64,000 nucleotides of DNA, from assembly GCF_032854445.1 (NCBI RefSeq), contig NC_088295.1:87257836-87321835 (forward strand). Direction: 5' to 3'. The notes under the pieces were generated by a model, which saw nothing but the letters and a program-made list of their open reading frames with translations, ran no database searches and was not told where the DNA came from. The stretch comes from Liolophura sinensis (Eukaryota; Mollusca; Polyplacophora; Chitonida; Chitonidae). Of this stretch, positions 61,901-64,000 are shown piece by piece; positions within the stretch are counted from its first letter, which is position 1, and every line of letters starts with the position of its first letter. The position numbers and the translations under genes are program-made.

Positions 61901-63985
61901 ATGAGGTATGTCCCCTGATCTGTGTGATGACGTATGTCCATGAGGTATGTCCTGTGATCTGTGTGAGGACATGTATGTCCATGAGGTATGTCCCCTGATC
62001 TGTGTGACGACATGTATGTCCATGAGGTATGTCACGTGATCTGTGTGAGGAGATGTATGTCCATGAGGTATGTCACGTGATCTGTGTGAGGACATGTATG
62101 TCCATGAGGTATGTCCCCTGATCTGTGTGATGACGTATGTCCATGAGGTATGTCCTGTGATCTGTGTGACGACATGTATGTCCATGAGGTATGTCCCCTG
62201 ATCTGTGTGACGACATGTATGTCCATGAGGTATGTCCCCTGATCTGTGTGACGACATGTATGTCCATGAGGTACGTGAGATCTGAGAAGAACACAGATTA
62301 GGACCACACTGAATTACCTACCTTGAGATCACCCCCTCGTTAAAAACGTACATTGCTAGAAGCAGACTGTGGTTAGGTGGCACCTCAGTAGTATGTCTAG
62401 TAACAAGTTTCCGAGATAAAGTGGCATAGCTAGTTGAAGACCTAGTTTTAGGACAGATTTTAATTTTGTAATCTAAGTTGGAAAGTCCAGGAAAATTTTT
62501 TTTTTAATCAATTCAGAACGTTATTTTAAAATCGTGGACCTAATTAAATATAACAGAGAGCTTCGCCAAACTCTTTAAGCTGAAAAAGGTGAACTTTATT
62601 CACGATATCTTGACATCTGCGACTCACAAAGGCTGATTTGGTTGTTTTTTTTTGTTTACATTTTATTGCCTAAAAACTATTTGTCTCTGTCATGACATAA
62701 CCTACAGGCTGCATGCTTTAATAGGCAAGGTCCACTCTTTGTAGTCTCACGCCTCAAGTTGTGCAGTACGTCATAGTCGCTGTGGTGTAACAAGGGAGGT
62801 AATTCAGGGCAGGGCTATTCAACCGTATTCATATTCTCTTTCTTGCCTCAGTGACATTCTGAAGTATTTCATCAGTTAGTGGTTTGCTTTAGTCATGAAA
62901 ATTATTTGAAATTGGTATGCTGGCAAGGTATAGAAATATAAGAAACTTTTTCTACAGATAATAATTAAGAGAAGACATAGTTACGATATAAATAGACATT
63001 GTTTTATACATGAAACAGCTGATTTTGCTGTTGACCACAACCACAGTGTAAAGCACGAAAGCCTGGTTCTCCACTTAACAGCGAAGTTGCCACAAAGACT
63101 CTAAAACTGGCAGTATTATGATTTCACCAGGAGATGTCTGATAATTTGCTCATAACAAATATCAAGGTCTTCTCTTTTGTTGCAGGGTCAAAGTTCATTT
63201 CAGATCACACCCTTAGATAACTCCCATCCATTACTTGTATTTATAAACCCTAAAAGTGGCGGAAAACAAGGCACAAAGTAAGTTTTCACCATTTGGTATC
63301 TTAATTTGGTGTGGCTTACTTAAAGACATAAATCTCCTTCAAAGTAATTGATTTGTCAAAGAAAAAATTTTTAATTTTGGACAAGGGTTTTTCATGACTT
63401 ATGTGAAGTGATATTTTAAATGAAGGTTGTAATGAAATTTTTGTCTTTATGAATTGGTGGAAAATACTACAGTCTTGCAATCTTTTTATCTGTTTATGTG
63501 ATGTATTCTATTTGTGTTTCATTGAGGGATGTTCATATCACTATTGCTTTCTCACTATCACCGTAGAAGTAATGACAGTATTCACTAAAACATGTGAATG
63601 GGGCCTCCGTGACTAAAGGGGTTAGCATGCCAGCATGGCGCAATGATCCAGGAGCCTTTCATCAGGGCAGTTACTGTGAGTTCGAGTCCAGCTCATGCTG
63701 GCTTCCTCTCCAGATGTAAGTAGGAGGGTTTGCGAGCAACCTGCAGATGGTCGTGTGTGTTCGTCAAGCTCTGCCTAGTTTCCTCCCACTAAAATGCTGG
63801 TTGCTGTTGTATAAGTGAAATATTCTTGAGTACGGAATTAAAAACACCAATCAAACAAATAAATTAATACAAATTACATATGGATGTATATTTTTGTTTG
63901 TAATTGACAGGATGCTACGAAAGTTTCAGTACTTGCTCAATCCCCGTCAAGTGTATGACTTAATGAAAGGTGGACCCATGCCAGG
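33879..63985 (+). CDS. Dgk: Type I diacylglycerol kinase (DGK alpha/beta/gamma-like), 15 exons, 3' end outside the window
   Basis: Spliced gene with exons at 33879-33948, 34306-34382, 35873-36233, 40097-40240, 43229-43423, 45656-45705, 46143-46217, 47790-47909, 50236-50359, 51153-51241, 53407-53523, 54756-54854, 60106-60192, 63186-63277 and 63911-63985. All introns are GT-AG and all phases agree, giving 1775 nt or about 591 residues. Order: recoverin homology (1-90), linker (about 92-245), rest of recoverin homology (about 255-282), EF-hand loops 289-300 and 334-345, C1a 374-423, C1b 440-487, linker, catalytic-domain start with NPKSGG at 557-562. Type I DGKs phosphorylate diacylglycerol to phosphatidic acid at membranes with ATP; Ca2+ on the EF-hands relieves autoinhibition. 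Vertebrate relatives are about 800 residues, so roughly the last quarter to third is missing here. Wording such as [14 protein letters not shown] and TVHERCV is nearest to DGK beta, but an invertebrate gene probably represents the whole alpha/beta/gamma group. Confidence 0.95.
33949..34305 (+). other. DGK intron 1
   Basis: 357 bp, gtgagt to aacag, AT-rich and free of repeats. Confidence 0.9.
34306..34382 (+). CDS. Dgk: DGK coding exon 2: recoverin-homology domain
   Basis: Residues 24-49 ([20 protein letters not shown], then RYNPEE). It follows aacag and ends before gtgagc, entering in phase 1 and leaving in phase 0. The wording is almost the same as in DGK beta and insect Dgk, which makes this one of the firmest exons. 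A 92-bp minisatellite starts only about 37 bp past its donor. Confidence 0.96.
34419..34753. repeat. 92-bp minisatellite in DGK intron 2
   Basis: About 3.6 copies of a 92-bp unit (gtccagtgccagagagtcag, ggaataggtaggcccatggg, tgtagacatgatggacatgt, ...). Starts about 37 bp past the exon 2 donor. Near-identical copies. Confidence 0.96.
34756..35660. repeat. Diverged 35- to 38-bp tandem repeats in DGK intron 2
   Basis: First gatttgatacttgatggttt plus ggatacttgctgatg (35 bp, to about 35000), then ggtgggttggagacttactt plus gtgggttggatacttgat (38 bp, to about 35160). More decayed ttggatacttg copies follow to about 35650, interrupted by unique sequence at 35165-35325. Confidence 0.92.
35659..35682 (+). 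other. G-rich tract with G-quadruplex potential
   Basis: 24 bases with five G runs of 3, 3, 5, 4 and 3 separated by 1-3 bases, on the transcribed (+) strand about 190 bp before exon 3. It fits a quadruplex pattern; formation is inferred. Confidence 0.6.
35873..36233 (+). CDS. Dgk: DGK coding exon 3, with two in-phase donors (short and long forms)
   Basis: Starts after ttgtatgtttcag with [20 protein letters not shown], the second helix pair of the recoverin-homology segment. A strong donor (CTTG/gtaagg) at 36000 would end the exon at 35999. The frame stays open to a second donor (GCAG/gtacta) at 36234. Both leave phase 1, so both join exon 4 in frame and differ by 234 nt (78 residues). The extra part is rich in His, Lys and Gly and carries the duplicated motif EKLHGL (residues about 129-141). 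The conserved first 42 codons are certain; use of the long form is inferred from the open frame and its non-random, coding-like composition. Confidence 0.88.
36234..40096 (+). other. DGK intron 3
   Basis: 3.86 kb without minisatellites, the longest array-free intron here. 38030-38520 and 39050-39470 are of high complexity with many TAAT, GATAA and ATCGAT-type words, so they are candidates for regulatory elements. No coding signal. Confidence 0.6.
40097..40240 (+). CDS. Dgk: DGK coding exon 4: Ser-rich linker, possible cassette exon
   Basis: Follows ctttgcctccag and ends before gtaatg. It is 144 nt, phase 1 to phase 1, so it could be skipped without a frameshift. It encodes residues 170-217, a low-complexity linker with [12 protein letters not shown] and a Ser/His/Lys stretch ([19 protein letters not shown]). 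No known fold is visible. It links the two parts of the N-terminal regulatory region and is a plausible site for phosphorylation, though that is inference. Confidence rests on frame, splice sites and composition rather than family conservation. Confidence 0.8.
40561..42225. repeat. 43-bp minisatellite with a 60-bp variant, DGK intron 4
   Basis: Main unit 43 bp: tgtgtgtgttgactgcatac, ctgatgataacacatactgt, aca. Copies at about 40690-40990 carry a 17-bp insertion (ttctgctcatccttgtg-like), making a 60-bp unit repeated about five times in perfect register. About 36 copies in all. All three minus-strand frames are almost stop-free, which gives frames of 478 and 503 codons. Confidence 0.97.
42226..43228 (+). 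other. Rest of DGK intron 4
   Basis: AT-rich single-copy sequence. A short (ttg)n run at 42590-42615 and a pair of imperfect 50-bp repeats at 43120-43215. Nothing else seen. Confidence 0.6.
43229..43423 (+). CDS. Dgk: DGK coding exon 5: linker end and entry into the EF-hand region
   Basis: Follows ccccctatttcag. The first part is variable linker. From about residue 260 it reads [20 protein letters not shown], then KLE, the conserved helix pair before EF-hand 1 in type I DGKs. It ends phase 1 at GGAGT/gtaagt. The final bases ACAAACTGGAGT recur in the intron as part of a 33-bp minisatellite, so the exon border is the probable parent of that array. Reading into the intron meets a stop within five codons. 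Confidence 0.95.
43413..44037. repeat. 33-bp minisatellite spanning the exon 5 donor
   Basis: Unit of 33 bp (cacaaaatggagtgtaagta plus ttgctgagtgtct). The left edge is the exon itself: ACAAACTGGAGT/gtaagt, with exact acaaactggagt copies at about 43512, 43547, 43580 and 44025. About 15 copies, with non-repeat sequence at about 43600-43640. Confidence 0.93.
44064..44132 (+). mobile_element. SINE tail fragment, diverged
   Basis: gttgccatcatatatgtgaa, agtgctcaagtatggcgtta, agcaggatgaaataaataga resemble the end of the SINE consensus. It lies between two minisatellites. Confidence 0.5.
44136..44500. repeat. 43-bp minisatellite in DGK intron 5
   Basis: About 8 copies of gggagtcagttagtacagct, gtggacatgtgataaactgg, cct. 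Copies differ mainly at gttag versus gtcag. Confidence 0.96.
44520..44812 (+). mobile_element. SINE, old diverged copy
   Basis: ggagcaggccctggtccagt and other head bases are heavily changed. The body aggtagggagggaaagcttc, ccagcaacttgccc and the tail tataagtgaataattctcaa, gtatgacattaaacag follow the SINE order. Length fits a complete element. Confidence 0.5.
44813..45655 (+). other. Rest of DGK intron 5
   Basis: AT-rich single-copy sequence ending in the polypyrimidine tract tttttttctccacag. A 100-codon open frame at 45147-45449 has no domain or splice support. Confidence 0.6.
45656..45705 (+). CDS. Dgk: DGK coding exon 6: EF-hand 1 loop
   Basis: A 50-nt exon after tttttttctccacag. The split codon gives F, then [16 protein letters not shown]. 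With the first codon of exon 7 it forms the 12-residue loop [12 protein letters not shown] (residues 289-300), with Ca2+ ligands D, D, N, D and E at loop positions 1, 3, 5, 9 and 12. This is a fully canonical Ca2+ site. It leaves phase 0 before gtaagt. Confidence 0.96.
45706..46142 (+). other. DGK intron 6
   Basis: 437 bp of AT-rich unique sequence, gtaagt to ttggtag. No repeats. Confidence 0.85.
46143..46217 (+). CDS. Dgk: DGK coding exon 7: helix between the EF-hands
   Basis: 25 codons (residues 300-324) after ttttgttggtag: [20 protein letters not shown], then SELKP. It supplies the last ligand (Glu) of EF-hand 1 and the linker helices. Phase 0 at both ends. The donor gtaagt at 46218 is the left edge of a 50-bp minisatellite that fills the next 700 bp. 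Confidence 0.96.
46212..46917. repeat. 50-bp minisatellite starting at the exon 7 donor
   Basis: About 14 copies of cacaagtcaccagcagcata, atgctcagtcagattaacat, acctgtaatc. The first full copy starts 14 bp after the exon, and the border AGCCT/gtaagtggtcata resembles the repeat's own acctgtaatc join. Copies differ almost only at aagtcac versus aactcac. Confidence 0.96.
46918..47789 (+). other. Rest of DGK intron 7
   Basis: Unique AT-rich sequence with a hairpin-prone ACACCT/AGGTGT cluster at about 47515-47612, ending in a (ttg)n tract and ttgtttcag. Confidence 0.6.
47515..47612. repeat. Inverted-repeat cluster of tacacct and aggtgta words
   Basis: Repeated tacacctcat and its complement, for example TACACCT-cacacta-AGGTGTA at 47530-47550. 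Several alternative hairpins are possible. Confidence 0.7.
47790..47909 (+). CDS. Dgk: DGK coding exon 8: EF-hand 2
   Basis: 40 codons (residues 325-364) after ttgttgtttcag. The loop [12 protein letters not shown] at 334-345 has D, D, D and E at positions 1, 3, 5 and 12, a canonical Ca2+ site. It continues with the conserved [12 protein letters not shown]. Phase 0 at both ends; donor gtaagt. Confidence 0.97.
47910..48119 (+). other. Start of DGK intron 8
   Basis: 210 bp of unique sequence between the exon 8 donor and the intron's minisatellite. Confidence 0.8.
48120..50212. repeat. 29/58-bp minisatellite filling DGK intron 8
   Basis: The left part (to about 48930) is a 29-bp monomer, tgtacacctacactgtattg plus attatgttc. 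The right part is a 58-bp dimer that adds a diverged second half, actatgtcccgtacatctgc plus attgtattc. About 2.1 kb. It stops about 24 bp before exon 9, so it covers the likely branch-point area. Confidence 0.97.
50236..50359 (+). CDS. Dgk: DGK coding exon 9: first half of C1a zinc finger
   Basis: Begins [17 protein letters not shown] and carries His374, Cys387, Cys390 and Cys404 of C1a. There is a tandem acceptor: after acaacag comes CTGCAG, so the exon may start at 50236 or 50242, changing the protein by two residues (LQ). The shorter form matches the vertebrate DGK beta spacing. It ends phase 1 at TACAT/gtaagt. Minisatellites flank it on both sides: one ends about 24 bp before the exon, the other starts within its last coding bases. 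Confidence 0.95.
50341..50795. repeat. 38-bp minisatellite spanning the exon 9 donor
   Basis: Unit of about 38 bp: caaggactctgttttacatg plus taagtctacaaccacaaa. The first copy is the exon 9 end itself (CAAGGGCTCTGTTGTACAT/gtaagt). About 11 copies. The hexamer gtaagt appears at 50360, 50436, 50474, 50504, 50553, 50667, 50705 and 50781. Confidence 0.95.
50796..51152 (+). other. Rest of DGK intron 9
   Basis: AT-rich unique sequence up to ttatgttcttag. No features seen. Confidence 0.8.
51153..51241 (+). CDS. Dgk: DGK coding exon 10: second half of C1a zinc finger
   Basis: After ttatgttcttag. The split codon gives F, then [17 protein letters not shown], completing C1a with Cys407, His412, Cys415 and Cys423 in the HX12CX2CX13CX2CX4HX2CX7C spacing. 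It ends with [10 protein letters not shown] before gtaagt. A second donor, gtaagt at 51251, lies 9 nt downstream and would add VSQ in frame. The first donor gives the same spacing as DGK beta. Confidence 0.95.
51500..51560 (+). mobile_element. SINE, short internal fragment
   Basis: cgggctctacccgcttttct, cccaccataatgctggcaac, tgttatataagggaatataa match the SINE region before the tail. Confidence 0.65.
51732..51809 (+). CDS. Possible alternative DGK cassette exon between the C1 domains
   Basis: Bounded by ggttctctcttag and a donor CACAG/gtaggc. 78 nt, open in the phase required (0 to 0): [20 protein letters not shown], then YYVNSQ. It would insert 26 residues between C1a and C1b. No known type I DGK feature matches it, so this may be chance. 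Confidence 0.25.
53407..53523 (+). CDS. Dgk: DGK coding exon 11: most of C1b zinc finger
   Basis: 39 codons after ctgttttactag: [18 protein letters not shown], then [20 protein letters not shown]. It provides His440, Cys450, Cys453, Cys468 and Cys471 of the second C1 domain. Phase 0 at both ends; donor gtgagt. Confidence 0.96.
53524..53629 (+). other. Start of DGK intron 11
   Basis: 106 bp of unique sequence between the exon 11 donor and the minisatellite. Confidence 0.8.
53630..54186. repeat. 43-bp minisatellite in DGK intron 11
   Basis: About 13 copies of cagtaggtgggtatttgtag, tgccaaattcagcaatccat, taa. Variants include caggaatcc and a few tatatgtag copies. Confidence 0.97.
54398..54512 (+). 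mobile_element. SINE, 3' half
   Basis: acaacctgcagatgtttgtg, ggtttcccccaggctctgca, cccaccataatgttggctgc and a decayed tail. Confidence 0.75.
54756..54854 (+). CDS. Dgk: DGK coding exon 12: end of C1b and conserved linker
   Basis: 33 codons after gtttaattccccag: [18 protein letters not shown], then [15 protein letters not shown]. It completes C1b with His476, Cys479 and Cys487. The DHILPP motif directly after C1b is typical of type I DGKs. Phase 0 at both ends; donor gtgagt. Confidence 0.97.
55663..55806 (+). mobile_element. SINE, 3' part
   Basis: tctccagccctaggtgggaa, ggtctgccagcaacctgcgg, tgctggctgccgttgtataa, aacaccaatgaaataaataa. Only the head is missing. Confidence 0.82.
55859..55910. 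repeat. (TA)n microsatellite
   Basis: About 20 uninterrupted ta units, followed by tgtatata. Confidence 0.97.
56221..56236. promoter_or_regulatory. Perfect 16-bp palindrome matching the RFX X-box
   Basis: GGTTACCATGGTAACC is its own reverse complement and contains GTTACC-AT-GGTAAC, the symmetric form of the X-box bound by RFX factors. It lies in the complex, repeat-free block of intron 12. Binding is inferred from the motif only. Confidence 0.5.
57241..57846. repeat. 35-bp minisatellite in DGK intron 12
   Basis: About 17 copies of tatggatgtgtttctgtgtt plus ctacactcactagcg. It gives + strand frames such as [14 protein letters not shown] that are repeat artefacts. Confidence 0.97.
60106..60192 (+). 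CDS. Dgk: DGK coding exon 13: charged linker before the catalytic domain
   Basis: 29 codons after ttttgtttttcag: [16 protein letters not shown], then [13 protein letters not shown]. The ERQxTV start matches the same position in DGK beta; the rest is variable linker. Phase 0 at both ends; donor gtaaat is weaker than its neighbours. A 41-bp minisatellite starts about 36 bp downstream. Confidence 0.9.
60229..62276. repeat. 41-bp minisatellite in DGK intron 13
   Basis: About 50 copies of gtatgtcccctgatctgtgt, gacgacatgtatgtccatga, g. The left third is more variable (tttgtgagttat forms). The right two thirds are uniform. A block of about 130 bp is duplicated at an offset of 352 bp (60711 and 61063). 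Minus-strand frames of up to 270 codons are by-products. Confidence 0.97.
62277..63185 (+). other. Rest of DGK intron 13
   Basis: Unique AT-rich sequence ending in tcttttgttgcag. No other feature recognised. Confidence 0.7.
63186..63277 (+). CDS. Dgk: DGK coding exon 14: start of the catalytic domain
   Basis: After tcttttgttgcag: [20 protein letters not shown], then [10 protein letters not shown] and a split codon. [15 protein letters not shown] is the first strand and loop of the DAGK catalytic domain. It ends phase 2 before gtaagt. Confidence 0.97.
63278..63910 (+). other. DGK intron 14
   Basis: 633 bp, nearly half of it a complete SINE (63600-63869) that ends about 40 bp before exon 15. 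Confidence 0.85.
63600..63869 (+). mobile_element. tRNA-derived SINE, complete copy
   Basis: Head ggggcctccgtgactaaagg with A-box-like sequence, B box gagttcgagtcc (63678-63689), body cagctcatgctggcttcctc, then cctcccactaaaatgctggt, taagtgaaatattcttgagt and the tail acaccaatcaaacaaataaa. Same orientation as the gene. Confidence 0.87.
63911..63985 (+). CDS. Dgk: DGK coding exon 15: catalytic domain, last exon in the window
   Basis: After tgtaattgacag: the split codon gives K, then [18 protein letters not shown] and KGGPMPG, matching [12 protein letters not shown] of type I DGKs. It leaves phase 2 before gtaagc. The next exon, which should hold the GGDGT nucleotide loop, is beyond the right edge. 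Confidence 0.96.
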
Positions 63986-64000
63986 GTAAGCTTAGCTTTC

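Noticed and set aside
60220-62307. Minus-strand open frames of up to 270 codons ([14 protein letters not shown]-type repeats)
   Set aside because: Generated by the 41-bp repeat of intron 13; the same repeat is open in all three frames.

Overview
The window is a piece of a eukaryotic nuclear genome, very probably a lophotrochozoan and most likely a mollusc such as a bivalve. The evidence is short exons with GT-AG borders, kilobase introns, AT-rich sequence, several copies of a tRNA-derived SINE whose tail (CCTCCCACCATAATGCTGGC ... AAACACCAATCAAATAAATA) I associate with bivalve genomes, and an extreme load of minisatellites. The taxon is an inference. The gene call is firm.

One protein-coding gene is recognisable. 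On the + strand, from about 33.88 kb to beyond the right edge, lie 15 coding exons of a type I (Ca2+-regulated) diacylglycerol kinase, the invertebrate counterpart of vertebrate DGK alpha/beta/gamma and closest to beta in wording. The phases of all 15 exons join without a break into about 591 residues. In order these are an N-terminal recoverin-homology segment (exons 1-3), a low-complexity Ser/His/Lys linker (exons 3-5), the second half of the recoverin-homology region (exon 5), two canonical EF-hand loops (exons 6-8), two complete C1 zinc fingers (exons 9-12), a short linker (exon 13), and the start of the catalytic domain (exons 14-15). The catalytic GGDGT loop, the accessory domain and the 3' end lie outside the window.

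Layout: 1-1569 is a 28-bp minisatellite cut by the left edge. 1570-33.88 kb has no recognised gene. It holds further minisatellites (47 bp at 8.4 kb, 62 bp at 16.4-19.3 kb, 51 bp at 26.4-28.1 kb), SINE copies, some possible non-coding first exons, and one orphan minus-strand exon-like stretch that would encode a membrane segment (15.2 kb). 33.88-64 kb is the DGK gene, and 9 of its 14 complete introns contain minisatellites.

The most unusual signal is where these arrays sit. In introns 5, 7 and 9 the array starts at the 5' splice site itself. In introns 5 and 9 the repeat unit includes the last coding bases of the exon plus the donor, so true splice donors appear to have been tandemly amplified into the intron. 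In introns 2 and 13 the arrays start within 40 bp of the donor. Many otherwise unrelated arrays also share the palindromic core ACATGTA. Long open frames inside the arrays (up to 503 codons) are by-products of stop-free repeat units and are not annotated as genes.
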